This document shows, piece after piece, positions 50,401 through 64,000 of a stretch of DNA of 64,000 nucleotides. Position 1 is the stretch's first letter. Every line of letters begins with the position of its first letter. The translations under genes and the position numbers were made by a program. The stretch is from Neoceratodus forsteri (lineage: Eukaryota > Chordata > Ceratodontiformes > Ceratodontidae), in the NCBI GenBank assembly GCA_016271365.2, contig JADMNL010000028.1, positions 94,519,501 through 94,583,500 of the forward strand, given 5' to 3'. Below the pieces are notes generated by a model, which made no database searches, was not told the origin of the DNA, and saw only the letters and a list, made by a program, of their open reading frames with translations.

Positions 50401-53400
50401 GGGGGAGGTCAGAATACAGCAAGACTCCATTAGAAGAAACATTACTAAGGTGAGTAATTTTTTCTTCAAACATGAAGTCTTGCTGTATTCTGACAATAGC
50501 AGACTACAAAGCAGCACCTCCATGGAGGAGGGACAGAACCTACTTAGAAATAGGCTCTGAACCACAGCTGTGCCAAACCGAGCATCACTCCTAGCCTGGA
50601 TATCCAGGGAGTAATGCTTGGTAAAAGTGTGAACTGTTTTCCAGGTAGCTGCTTGACATATCTCTAAGATAGGAATATCCCTGGTAGCAGCCAGGGAAGC
50701 AGCTGTACCTCTGGTAGAGTGAGCCCTCAGGCCTGAGGGTGGAACCTTACCTAGTTTTTCATAGCAAAATTGGATGCAAGATACAATCCACCTGGCAATG
50801 GATCTTTTAGTGGCAAGTTTTCCTTTGCCAACCTCACTATAAGTGAGGAACAGTTGGAGGGAGTCAAACCTGTGACCCTTGGTACGTTCTATATAGTAGC
50901 TAAGGGCTCTTTTCACATCTAAACTGTGCAGCCTCCTCTCAACAGAGGAGGAATGGTCAGTGAAGTAAACAGGAAGAGAGACAGAGATTGGTTAAGGTGG
51001 AAGTCTGAAACCACCTTAGGTAAAAACTTCCTGTTAGTCCTGAGGACCACCTTATCTCTATGGAAAGAGATAAAATCAGGCTCCACTGACAGGGCTTGTA
51101 ACTCACTTATGCGCCTAGCAGAGGTGATGTCCACCAGGAACACAGTTTTCCAAGTCAAGTACTTAAGCTCTGCTGAGGACAAAGGCTCAAAAGGGGGTTG
51201 CATGAGCTGAGCAATGCAAACGTTAAGGTCCCAAGCAGGAGCTGGGTCCCTGAATGGCAGATTGGTATGAAGCAATCCCTTGAAAAACTTGGAGAATACA
51301 GGGTGAGCTGAAAGAGAAGAGGGCTTACCTGCTGAAATCAGAGCAGAGACAGCCACCAGATGCACCCTTAGTGTAGCTGGTCTGAGTCCCAAGCTATTAA
51401 GGTGAACCATATAGTCAAGGACTGTGGGAAGTTCAGCAGACTCTGGGGAAGTATGCCTCCCAGAGCACCATATGGAAAACCTTTTCCATTTGGAATTATA
51501 AGTAGTTCTGGTGGAAGGCTTCCTAGAAGCTTTTAGAATATCCATAACACTTTGGGAAAGGTGTAAATCAGCAAACTCTAACTCTTCAAGAGCCAGGCCT
51601 TGAGATTGAGAGATTTGAGGTTCGGGTACCAAACCCTCCCCTGAGCACAGGTTAACAGGTTGTAATTCCTGGGAAGAGACAGGGGAAGGTGGACTGCTAA
51701 GGACAATAGTAGAAGGTACCAGGGCTGTCTGGCCTAGTCTGGAGCAATCAGGATCACCTTGCAGGACCGAGACCAGATTTTGACTAGCACTGTGAACAGG
51801 AGAGGGAAGGGGGGAAAAGCATACAGGAACTTCCCTTCCCAACTGAGAACTAAGGCATCCAGGGGGACTGAGCCCAACACTGGGGGCCTGCAGCAAAACA
51901 GGGGAAGTTGGTGATTGTCTGGGGCTGCAAAAAGATCTATCTGTGGGGTGCCCCATCTGGAGAAGATCACCTCCAAAACCAGGGGATCCAGTGACCATTC
52001 GTGATGGCCCTGAGATATCCTGCTGAGAGCATCTGCCAGTACATTGTCCTTGCCTGGGAGGTGTACTGCTGTGAGGGAGGTGTTCAGGGAATAGGCCAGC
52101 GACCAAAACTTCATTGCTTCTGTGCACAAGGCCGTAGACCGAGTGCCCCCTTGCTTGTTGATATACCACATTGTTGTGGTATTGTCTGTTCTGATCTGAA
52201 CAACTTTGTTCTGAAAAGACTTGGAAAAAACTTGAAGTGCTAGAAACACTGCTCTGAGTTCCAACAGATTGATGTGAAGCAGAGATTACTGAGGGGACCA
52301 CAACCCTTGGGTGGTCAGGTCTCCCAAGTGGGCCCCCCACCCCAAGAGGGAGGCATCTGTAGTAAGGATTAAAGAGTGAGACTGAGTGACAAAGGGAACT
52401 CCCTGTCTTAGGTTGCTCTGATCCTGCCACCACTGCAGGGCCTGGATCAGGGTTCAAGTCACTGGAATCAGTTTGGTAAGAGGGTCCTTTTTCTGAGACC
52501 AAAAGGCTCTCAAGTGGAACTGAATGTCCCTCATCTGAAATCTTGCTCCCTGCACCGCTGCTGTAGAAGCAGCCATGTGCCCCAGGAGCTGCAGAAAATG
52601 CCTTGCTGGTCGAGACACCTGTATGGTGAATGAAGAGGCCAGTGTGAGAAGGGTCCTTGCCCTGTCCAGGGGAAGGAAGGCTCTGGCCTTTTCTGTATCT
52701 AGCTCTGCGCCTATGAAGGTGAGGAGCTGAACAGGCTCTAGAACTGACTTTGAAAGATTCAGAAGGAAACCTAGAGAGGTAAGCAGTTGCTGAGTTATCT
52801 CTAGATGTAACTTGACTTGGTCTGGGGACTGACCTACTATGAGCCAGTCGTCCAGGTATGGGAAGATGGCAATCCTTTGCCTTCTTAAAGAAGCAACTAC
52901 TACTGCCAGGCATTTTGTGAACACCCCTGGAGCAGAGGTTAGGCCAAAGGGCATTGCTCTGAATTGGTAATGGCCTGAGGGCAGCTCAAACCTGAGGTAC
53001 TTTCGATGGGAGCTTCTGATGAGAATATGAAAATAGGCATCCTTGAGGTCCAGGGAGACTAGCCAGTCCCCTGGCCTTAGAGATGGTAGAATTATTCCCA
53101 GAGTCACCATTTTGAATTTTGGCTTTAAAAGGTGCTTGTTTAAGTATCTGAGATCCAGGATGGGCCGCCATTCTCCTGTCTTTTTGGGGGTAAGGAAGTA
53201 CCTGGAGTACAATACTTTGCCTTGGTGTAGGGATGGAACCCTTTGCACAGCTCTGAGAGCCAGGAAGGAAGAGACCTCTGCCTCTAGGGCAAGTGCCTCT
53301 GAGGGATTTGCAGGTGGAAAGGATCTGGTTCTCAGCTTTGGAAATTTTTTGAAGCTGAGAACCAGTCCCTGGCTTACTACTTCCAGGACCCATTTGTCTG

Positions 53401-56400
53401 ATGTTAGAGACTTCCAGTCCTGGACAAAATAAGCCAGCCTGCCCCTACAGGTGGTGGAGAATCGGCCCTGGCAAACCTATCAGGGTTCCTGTTTGGCAGG
53501 GGGTTTAGGCTGAGGGGTGGAAGCAGGTCTGCTTGTACCCCTTCTGCCTCTCCCTCTAAAGAACCCCCTCTGAGCATAGGCAGAAGAGGAGGCCTGGGAT
53601 TGGTAGAAAGGGCCTGCCCCTGCCCCTGGGATGTTGCCTCTGAGGAGTGGCTTGCCTCTCCTTGGCCTGAGCACTCCTATAGGTGGTCCTGTATTCATCC
53701 ATTTTCTTCATGTAATTCTCTGTTTGCTCCCCAAACAGAGAATTACTCACAACAGGAAAATCCATGGCTTTAGTCTGGGTATCCTGCGACAGGCTAGTAC
53801 ATCTGAGCCAAGCCATTCTACGAAGTGCCACAGATATAGCCATGACTCTAGATGAAACATCATTGGAGTCCACTGCAGCATGGAATTGCACCTTGGATGC
53901 CTCAATACCATCGGCAGCCACCTGCTCCAGCTCCTTGGCAAGCTAGCCAGGGACCTGTTTGGCTAAAGCCATGACAGTGTCCCATCTGGATTTCTGATAC
54001 CTAGCTGTATAGGCCATATAATTGGCCTGCCAGAGCCCCAAGGATGCTGCCATGTACTGTTTCTTTGTCATTGCATCAATCCTTCTGGAGTCCTTGTCTG
54101 GGGTGTGTGAAGCCAAGGGAATATTAGCCTTATCACAGGCTGCAGCCTGCACTACCCCAACATGGCTGCATTGTTGTGTAAGGAACTCCGTATCTGAACC
54201 TGACAGAGTATACCTCTTGTCCATTCTTTTATCCACAGGACGTATAGTATTAGGAGTCTTTAAAATCTTAAATGTCTGTTTCCCAAAAGATTTGTGTAAG
54301 GGAATAGACACCCTCCTAGACTCTGGGATATCCATCATTTCCACATAGTCAGGCTCTTCCTGGTCATCCACAGCTTCTTCCATAGGGAGCTGAAGGGTTT
54401 AGGCCACTTTCTTGTAAAACATGAAATAGGAGGGGGACTCAGAAAGCCTAGAAGGAGACACTCCTGAAGGTCTGTCTGGGGAGATGTCCGGGTCAATGGG
54501 CACATCCAGACTTTCAAAACCATATTCACTTTCCTCATACTCCTTTTCCTCCTCCTCCAGTTCCTAATATTCTTCTAAATCATAATCTTGAACCGGTGGA
54601 ACTGGCCGAACCGAGCGCCTTCCTGATGGTGCCGGTTCGGTCGGAACCGGGAAAAGCGACTGCACAATTTTTATCGCTTTGGCTATTTCATCAGCGGTTG
54701 GAGAAGAAACTTTTGGATCCACACCAGCTGATTTTTCCCTTCTTGTGCTCTTAGCTGGAACAGACTCCTCGGAATCGGTTCTCCTTTTGCCCGAAGAAGT
54801 TTCGCCCTGGTCAGAGGGCATTCCTTCTGGTTCGGTTTGAACCGAACCGGGCTGGCCATCCGGGTCAGCGGACTTTTTGGCCTCCCTTTCCCTGAGCCTA
54901 CCAACTCTTTTCTCTAGGGTAGCTGCAGAAAAATTTTTACAAACCTGGCAGTCTGCATTGAGGTGATCAAACCCCAGACACAAACAGGTGGTGTGGGGGT
55001 CAGCCTTAGCAAAGACTTCCCCACACACACTACAGTGTTGAAACCCAGTGGGCCCGGTTTTTCTTTTGGGTTTCTCAGACATGGTGCCAGTCCTAACCAA
55101 ACTCACCCTTTTTAATGGCAATCCGCTGTTAAGATACTCTATCGGGTTCCTGACCGTGTTATTGGTCGTGGAAAACGTAATAAAATCCGTTTTTTTAGAA
55201 CCGATAAGAACTGGTAACCACACTCTAAAGTAGAAATAAAGATTTTTACAACAACTTGATCAGTTCAAACCGAACCGATGAACCATTTACAAATTCCACA
55301 CAGAATAGAAAACAATATAAACCTATCTAGTACTCACGAATACCACAGACAGAGACTTAACTGACAGGTTGCGGTTTAAATTTGGTCAAAAACTGAGAAA
55401 AGCGGTACTTTAACAGACAAATTGAACCGAGCAAAGGAGAAATCTCCGGAGCGACTGTTCAGTGAGGCGGAGTACAGAATCTGACGGTTTGAGTTCAAAC
55501 AGCAACAGACAGAGTCTCAACCGAGCTCAAGCTCAGCGTTCCATGCCTGGCATGGAAAGTTAACTCTTTCATCTCCAGGGTAGTTCAAAGGTTGGGACTC
55601 ACTGCTATTGTCAGAATACAGCAAGACCTCATGTTGTCTGAAGAGCCCTTCCCTGCTGAAAAGACTGCAGAGACATCTGCAAGATGAACCTTCAGAGTAG
55701 CAGGCCTAAGGCCTAAACTATTGAGATGAACTAGATAGTCTAAGGTTGTGGAAATGTCTGCAGAATCAGGCAGGATGCTTTTCTGAGAGCACCAAATACT
55801 GAACCTTTTCCATTTGAAGTTGTAAGTTTTTTCTAGTGGAAGGTTTCCTAGAGACCTTCAGAATAACCAGAACTCCCTGAGAAAGATGTAGAGCTGCATA
55901 TTCTAACTCTTCAAGAGCCAGGCCTTGAGATGGAGAGACTGGAGATTGGGGTACCAGATCTGCTCCTGGGAGGAGGACAGGAGATTGTATGTCCTGGGCA
56001 GAGACAGGGGACGTGACACTGACAAGGACAGCAGTAGAGGATACCAAGGCTGCCTGGCCCAATCTGGAGCCACCAGTATCATTGTGCAGGGTTGAGTCCT
56101 GATCTTGATCAGAACTCTGAACAGCAGAGAGAAGGGAGGGAAGGCATAGAGAAACCTGCCCTTCCAGTCCAAAAAAGAGAGCATCCTGGGGAACCGTCCC
56201 CAGGACTGGAGGTCTGCAACAAAACAGAGGAAGTTGATGACTGCCCGGTACTGCAAAGAGATCTATCTCTGGAGTGCCCCACCTGGAGAAGATGGCCTTC
56301 AGTATGTGAGGATCCAGGGACCATTCATGGTGTCCCTGTGAAATTCTGCTCAGAGCATCTGCTAGTATGTTGTCCTTCCCTGGAAGGTGAACTGCTACCA

Positions 56401-59400
56401 GAGAAGTCTGAAGAGAATAGGCCAGAGACCACAGCTTCATGGCTTCTGTGCACAAGGCCAAGGACTTAGTGCCTCCCTGCTTGTTGATGTACCACATTGT
56501 GGTGGTGTTGTCCATTCTGACTTGGACCACCTTGCCCTTGACTGAACCCGAGAAGCTCTGCAGGGCTAGGAAAACTGCCTTGAGTTCCAGGAGATTGATA
56601 TGAAGGAGACACTCCTGTGGAGACCAGAGCCCTTGAGTTGTCAGGGCTCCCAGGTGGGCTCCCCACCCTAGGAGAGAAGCATCCATAATTAAAACTACTG
56701 ATGGGACTTGAGGGAGAAATGGAACCCCTTGTCTGAGGTTGTCCTGGTCCAGCCACCACTGGAGAGCTTGGACCAGAGTCTGAGTCACTGGAATCAGTTT
56801 GGTAAGTAAATCCTTCTTTTGAGACCAAAAAAGACCTCAGATGATACTGAATGTCCCTCATCTGGAACCTTGCTCCCTGCACCACTGCCGTGGAAGCTGC
56901 CATGTGGCCCAGGAGCTGGAGGAACTGTCTTGCTGGGCAGGAGACCCGAGGTCGAAAGGAGGAAGCGAGATCCACTAGGGCCTTTACCCTTGCCAGGGGA
57001 AGGAAGGCTTTTGCTTGTACAGTGTCCAACTCTATGCCTATAAAGGTGAGAAGTTGAACTGGTTCAAGTACAGACTTTGGAAGATTGAGAAGAAAACTCA
57101 AGGAGCCGAGTACGTCCTGGGCAGTCTGAAGAGCTGACTTGACCTGTAAATGAGACTGAACCTCTAACAGCCAGTTGTCCAGATACCGAAAAATGGTGAT
57201 ACCCTGTCTTCTGAGGTAAGCCACCACTACTGCAAGGCACTTTGTGAACACCCTTGGAGCTGATGTTAGACCGAATGGCATGGCTCTGAATTGGTAATGG
57301 CCTGAAGGCAACTCGAACCTGAGGTATTTTCTGTGGGAGCACCTGATAAGAATATGGAAGTAGGCATCCTTGAGGTCCAGAGATGCTAGCCAATCCCCTG
57401 GCCTTAGAGAGGGAAGGATTATTCCCAGAGTTACCATTTTGAATTTGGGCTTTGAAATGTATTTGTTCAGATACCTTAGGTCTAGGATGGGTCGCCACTC
57501 CAGTTTTCTTTGGGGTAAGGAAGTACCTGGAATACAGTCCGTTTCCCTTATGCTGAGTAGAACCTTCTCTATGGCTCTGAGAGCTAGAAGGGAGGAAATC
57601 TCTGCTCTAGGGCAAGGGTTTCTGAGACCGATGCAGGTGGAAAAGACATGGCCCTTCTTTTTGGAAATTTTTTGAAGCTGAGGGCCAGTCCCTGGCTTAC
57701 TACTTCCAGGACCCACTTGTCTGAGGTCACAGACTTCCAGGCCTGGAAGTAGTAAGCCAGCCTGCCTCCTACTGGAAATGGGGAGTCAACCCGGGCTGAC
57801 ACATCAGGGTGTCTGCTTGGCAGGAGCCTTAGACTGAGGAGAGGAGGAGGGAGCAGCCCTGCTCATCCCCCTCCTACCCCTCCCTCTGAAGAACCCCCTC
57901 TGTGGGGAGGGAGAGGAGGCCTGGGCTTGGTAAAAAGGCCTTTGAAAGGGCCTGCCCCTGCTCCTAGACTGTTGTTTGTGCGGAGTGGCCTGCCTTTCCT
58001 TGGCCTGTGCACTTCTGTACGTGGTCCTATATTCATCCATTTTCTTCATGTAAGCCTCTGTCTGCTCCCCAAACAGAGAGTTACCTACTACAGAAAAATC
58101 CATGGCCTTAGTCTGGGTATCCTGTGAAAGGCTAGTACATCTGAGCCAAGCATGTCTTCTGAGAGACACAGATGTAGCCATGACTCTAGATGACACATCA
58201 TTGGAGTCCACAGCAGCATGAAATTGCATTTTGGATGCCTCAGTTCCATCAGCAGCCACCACCTCCAGCTCCTTGGCTAGCTGGAGAGAGGCCTATTTAG
58301 CCAGTTCCAGAACCATGTCCCATCTGGATTTCTGGTACCTGGCTGTGTAGGCCATATAAGCAGCCTGCCTGAGTCCCAAAGAGGATGCCAAAGACTGTTT
58401 TTTTTGGCCAAGGCATCCACTTTCCTGGAGTCCTTATCCGGGGTGGAGCCAAAGGAATGTTAGCCCTGCCACAGGCTGCAGCCTGCACTACCCCAACGTG
58501 GCTGCAATGACTATAAAGGAACTCCACAGCTAAGCCTGATAACAAATACCTCCTGTCCATTCTCTTATCCACAGGAGGTACTGAATTAGGGGTTTGTAAA
58601 ATTTTGTGTGCCTGTTTCCCCAAAGATTTATGAAGAGGGATAGACAGCTTTTTGGACTCTGGGATGTCCACCATTTCCACAAAATCAGGCTCTTCATCCT
58701 CCTCTGCTGCTTCAACCAAGGGAAGCTGCAGGGTTTGTGCCATGTTTTTGTAGAACAAAAAGTGTGAAGGGGACTCGGAGAGCCTGGGAGGAGAGACACC
58801 TGAGGGCCTGTCTGGGGAGATGTCCGGTTCAATGGGCACATCCAGACCCCCTTCATCGTCATCATCATCGTCATCACCGGGATAGATAAGCATCTGGGTC
58901 ATAATCCGGAGGAGACGGATCTGACCGAACCGGGTGCCAAACCGGTGGTATCAGTTCAGTCGGAACCAGTCTAAGCGACTGGACAATACTTTGGCTATTT
59001 TGTCTGCGGCTGGAGAGTGGGATACAGGATCCGAACTGGCAGAGTTGTGCTTTTTCTTTGACGGAACCGACCCCTCGGGGTCAGCTCTCCTTTTGCCCGA
59101 GGAGGTATCGTCTAACATAGAAATATAGAAACATACAAACATAGACTTTGACGGCAGATAAGGACCACTTGGTCCACCCAGTCTGCCCATTTTCCTTCCT
59201 ATTAGATAAGCTGCAGATTCTAGTTAACCAACAGCCTACTTCTTGCAACCCCCCACTACAATTGCCTTATGTCTGTCCCATGCATGTTTGAATTTCACCA
59301 CTGTTTTAGACCCAACAACCTCCCCAGGAAGGCGGTTCTGTGCATCCACCACTCTCTCCGTGAAAAAACATTTCCTCACATTACCCCTGAGCCGTCCCCA

Positions 59401-62400
59401 GTCCATCTTTAAATTGTGCCCCCTTGTTCTTACACATCTCTTTTTCTGAAAGATGCTACCCTCCTGGACTTTGTTGATTCCCTTGAAGTACTTGAAAGTT
59501 TCTATGATGTCCCCCCGTCCCTCCTTTCATCAAGGGTCTACATATTAAGCTCTCTCAGTCTCTCTTCATATGGTTTCTGATGCAGACCCTGCACCATTTT
59601 AGCTGCCCTCATCTGGACTGCTTCCATCCTGTCTATGTCCTTGCGTAGATGGGGTCTCCAAAATTGCACACAGTATTCCAGATGGGGTCTCACCAACTGT
59701 CTGTACAGAGGGATAACCACTTCTCTTTTTCTACTTGTGATGCCCCTTCCTATGCATCCCAGTATCCCCCTGGCTCTCCTTATTGACTTCTCACATTGCT
59801 TACCCACCTTTAGGTCATCTGATATGACTACCCCAAGTCCCTTTCCATTTTTGTTGTTGTTAGTACCTCCCCTGCTATTGTAGGTCAGTAGGCACCTCCT
59901 CAGGTTCGGCTGCAACCGAACCGGGCTGGCCATCCAGATCTACGGACTTCTCAGCCTTCCTTTCCTTCAGCCTACTCAGTCTTTTATCTAGAGTGGTTTT
60001 AGGAAAGTTCTTACAGATTTGGCAGTCTGACTTGAGGTGGTCAAACCCCAGACAATAAACACAGATGAGATGGGGGGTCGGCCTTCGCAAAGGCCTCCCC
60101 ACACTCAGTACAGTGTTGAAACCCAGTGGGACTGGTTTTCTTCTTGGGTTTCTCAGACATGGCCAACCTAACAAATTACCCTATAGAAGCTTTCAAGCCA
60201 GGTAATAAAGCAACCGATCAGTTACAAACCGTGTCACGGGCTTTTTAAAAGAACCAGCAAAAGTCCGGTTCTTTTGAAACCAATCGGTAACGGAACACCA
60301 CACTAATCCCACCCAGAAAGAGAGAAAAATTTTACAAAGTCGGTTCCAAACTGGACCGACTGGAAAGAAACTAAAGAAAGACAATTTCCACTCTTTTTTA
60401 GCAAAATAAAACAGTCACTACCTATCTACATACTACCTGTATCATAGACAGAGGCTGGAAATCCAAAAATAGCAAAAATATGCGGTTTAAACCGAACACT
60501 TTATTTTTCTTTTACCGAACCGAGCAGAGGAAATCTCCAGAGCGACTTCACTGTTAGGCGGAGTAAAGAATCTGACGGTTACACTGGGAAGTACCACAGA
60601 CAGAGGTTTGAAAACTGAGCTCGAGCTCAACGTTCTATGCTTCTGCATACAGTTAACTCTTTCCTCTCCGGGGCAGTTCAAGTGCTGGGGCTAACTGCAT
60701 TATGTCTGAATACAGCAAGACTTCATGTTGTTTGAAATGTGTATTTTCAGTTCTGCCTCCTAAGTTTCTCTACTCTTCAGTAGGGTAGGGATATGTGGGT
60801 CTGTTATGAAGTCATATATGCTTGAGCCTACAGGGGCGATTCATCCACTTGCCTATCTGAAATGGAACAGCCTTATCCAGAATTATTGACCTGTGTGCAG
60901 ACCTTATCCAAAATGCATTACAGATTTGGCAAACTCCACAGAAGTCTGTCCAGGGGAGCCCGGATCTAGTAGCAAGGTTTTGGAATGAGTCTAACCTGCC
61001 TGTTCCTGGTTCCAGAAAGTCACCCACTGTGAGGATCCCTTTGGATTCCCATGAGGCCCAGTAAACTTCCTTCCTGTCAACAGTGAGATAGGGGTTATGC
61101 CACAATGGTTCCCAATTCTCCAAGTGATTTCTCCTCCAACCATGTTGTTTGAATAGTGTTTGCCATGTTTGCCTGGCAAGTGAAAGGATTGAAGACGTGC
61201 CTTCTTTTCGGGTGCCTCTGCGGATTCCATCTGTCACAGTCCAAGGGGGGCCCCATAACAAGACCTTTATCAATCTGCAGTCACACTGGGGTGTGACACT
61301 GTTCTGGTACCAACTAGTGACGAATTTGCTGATGCCTGCTGCTTGGTGGTAGGCCTATAGTCAGAGCTGAGACCATCCTCTGAAGAAGATTTTTAAAATC
61401 GGTCAGACAGCCGTTGGTGAGGAGCTTGGCCAGGAGTGAGTTCCACAGACAGCGGGCAGCCACAGCAAAACTTTATTGCCTGCATACTTCAAATGTGACA
61501 GTGACACTCTCATAAGAGAGTACTTACTCTTCGTAACTGTAGATCTTCAATTGCAGATCGAAAAAGCGCTCCTTTTCTCTGCATGCGAGACATTTTTATT
61601 CTGTGAAGAGTGTCTCATGTGCAGCTGCCCTGAAAATGTGCACGTTCAGGGCTTTATGTTTTAAATATTTATATATTATTGATTGATCTTGATCAATAAT
61701 GTATTAATATAGCAGCCGAGACAGAAAAATTATTTACCATAGTAATTTTGTTTCTTCCCAATGATACTCAGGTATTCATAACTTTCTGCACTGTCCCTTT
61801 AAGCTAGCACTGCCCAGAGAGGATAGAACACATGCAAATTATGGAATTCTTTGCACATGACAACTATTCAAATGTTGCCTTGAACTAATTGCCTTCGTTC
61901 TAAACCCCCTCAGATTTCCTGGACACCTGGAAAGGGTTGCCCCCAAGAACTATGAATACTGAATAACAGTAATAATCAATAACAATAACGATAATTAGGC
62001 CCATAACTCCCCAAATAAACCCTCCAACTGGAGGGAAAAACCGTAAGAGGTACCCCCAAAATGTCAGAATCGAATGAAAGAAGGAGGAAAAAACATGAAC
62101 CTTTTTTTTTTTTTTTTTTTTTTTTCTAATTATTTTACCAGGTGAGACACAGTAAGCTGAAAGCTTGTTTGCAGGTGCAACCTGGGAGCACGAGGAAGTT
62201 AAGTGACTTGCTCAGGGTCACATAGTATGCAAGTGGGGGCTGTGGGATTCAAACCCAGGTCTCCAGATTTTCAGCTCAGAGCCTTAAACCACTACGCCAT
62301 ACTGCGTCCCTTATTTGAAAAAAATGGTGCCAGAGAGTGGCATTTATACCCCTGAGAGCACAGTAATCAGGAGTGTGCAGGCTAAAGGTTCTAGAAGGGG

Positions 62401-64000
62401 AGGCATGGTGGGAAGTTAGGAATACCTGAGTGTCACTGAGAAGAAACAAGATTACTATGGTAAGTAATTTTTTCTTCTTGCCCCAGTAATACTTGGATAT
62501 TCCTAACTTTCTGCAGACTATGAAGCAGTACCTTTGGAGGTGGGCACAGAGCTTTATTTTGGAAACAGACTTCGAAGAACTGCTGTGCCGAACCTGGCAT
62601 CACCCCTCGACTGAATTTCCAGACTGTAGTGCTTTGTAAAGGTGGGTACTGTTTTCCAGGTAGCTGCTTTACAGATGTCCACTAGTGGAATATTGAGACT
62701 ATCACCTTTTAAGAAGCCCAAAGTGGGGCATTTTTAACCGAAATGTGATTTCTTTGCAGGACAATATGTAACCCTGACCAATGCAACAGACTTGTTTTCT
62801 CTAAATAACCAGAATCAAGAGTAAGTGTTGTAGTTTTTCAGTTCTTTCCAGTGTTGCTTATCATTTTAAGGTATTTTAGTTAAGGTATTACAGTTTTTTG
62901 CAATATTTAGAAGAAAGTCAGAATATAATTTTTTCTATCATAATATCAGGACATGTAGCATTTTTCATGTTTTTTTAAAGAACACAGCTGCCCAAATCAG
63001 GACTGTTCTGTGAAAATCAGGACAGGTGGTAACCCTATGGAACATCCATGGCAGTTGCTAAAGCAGCAGATGTTCCTCTTTTAGAATGGGCCCTCAATAC
63101 TGTTGGGGGTTCCCTTCCCGCTTTAGTGTAACAAAACTGGATACACTGAACTATCCATCGAGAAATGGACCTTTTCAATGCTGGGTTATCCTTTCCCACA
63201 TCCCCATGAGTCAGGAAGAAAAAATTACTCACCTTAGTAATGTTGTTTCTTCTAATGGAGTCTTGCTATATTATGACATATGCAGTGAGTCCCAACCTTC
63301 GAACTGCTCCGGAGGTGAAAGAGTTAACTTTCCATGCCAGGCATGGAACACAGAGCTCGAGCTCGGTTGAAACTCTGTCTGTTGTTCTTCAAACTCAGAC
63401 CGTCAGATCTTTATGAGCTAAAACTCACTGAGGTCCTGTGTGGAAGCTGTAAACCTACACTAGCCAACTGGCTACTAAACATAAAAACACATTTTTTTGG
63501 TCCCAAAACAAAGACTCAAGTCAGGAGACCCAAAAAATAAAACACAACAGCAAATCACCCCAAAGAAAGAGGGGTGAAAACAACAAGGTGGGCATCTACT
63601 AAGTGCCAACACTGCACTGCCCACCCACATCCCAAAAACAGAGGTTCTGAGAGGGGCAGGCAGGGGGGGTCATAATATAGCAAGACTCCATTAGAAGAAA
63701 CATTACTAAGGTGAGTAATTTTTTCTTCAAACAACATGAAGTCTTGCTATATTATGACATATGCAGACTACACAGCAGTACCTCCATGGAGGAGGGACAG
63801 AACCTACTTAGGAAATAGGCTCTGAAGCACAGCTGTGCCAAACCGAGCATCACTCCTAGCCTGGATGTCCAGGGAGTAATGCTTAGTAAAAGTGTGAACT
63901 GTTTTCCAGGTAGCTGCTTGACATATCTCTAGAATAGGGATGTCCCTGGCAGCAGCCAGGGAAGCAGCTGTACCTCTGGTAGAGTGAGCCCTCAGGCCTG

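Overview
This window is eukaryotic, almost certainly from a vertebrate with a repeat-rich genome. It carries DIRS-type tyrosine-recombinase retrotransposons, CR1, L2-like and Tx1/L1-like LINEs, tRNA-headed SINEs, a pogo/Tigger-like DNA transposon and a solo LTR. These sit around a few short, spliceable exons with GT/AG borders. The mix (abundant DIRS plus CR1 with an esterase-bearing ORF1 plus Tx1/L1) suggests an amphibian such as a caecilian, or possibly a reptile. That is inference; no species-specific marker was recognised.

Layout. (1) 1-4440: DIRS copy A on the minus strand (recombinase, RT/RNase H, gag), cut off by the window start. (2) 4652-21290: a minus-strand CR1 LINE broken by a 1.63-kb solo LTR (5282-6908) and by DIRS copy B (7165-21018). 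B itself contains a plus-strand Tx1/L1-like LINE (8886-11063, 16-bp target duplication) and a second DIRS, copy C (14840-20857). (3) 21291-25150: two degenerate tandem-repeat arrays, a 1.58-kb foldback element (21493-23070) and a GC-rich insert. (4) 25150-37140: the only region that looks like a host gene. Three minus-strand exons (37095-37140, 32733-32828, 27145-27302) join in frame into a coiled-coil N-terminus. Their introns hold an L2-like LINE with its partner SINE, a Tigger element nested inside a LINE RT, and small MITE-like elements. (5) 38116-61345: an old minus-strand Tx1/L1-like LINE split by two DIRS insertions, E (38342-48067, holding a nearly full-length CR1) and F (48579-60736, holding the complete DIRS copy G and a truncated CR1). 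(6) 61346-64000: an L2-like fragment, DIRS copy H (holding a SINE and an unclassified insert), and DIRS copy I, which interrupts H and runs off the window.

How the parts work together. The DIRS copies share one plan, read 5' to 3' on the minus strand: gag with a Cys/His cluster, RT-RNase H plus a methyltransferase-like region, tyrosine recombinase, then an internal complementary region (ICR) just inside the recombinase-side terminus. Each ICR I could read equals the complement of the left terminus joined to the complement of the right terminus, which is the junction expected in a circular intermediate. Two lineages differ in the short sequence shared between element end and target (GAA for A/B/F/G/I, AT for C/E). 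Every large ORF in these elements has stops or frameshifts; the best preserved are the recombinase of C (one stop) and gag, RT and recombinase of G.

The window is therefore a stack of transposon-in-transposon events whose order can be read from the junctions, plus the 5' exons of one unidentified coiled-coil gene. I see no CRISPR array, rRNA gene, functional tRNA gene or bacterial-type operon.
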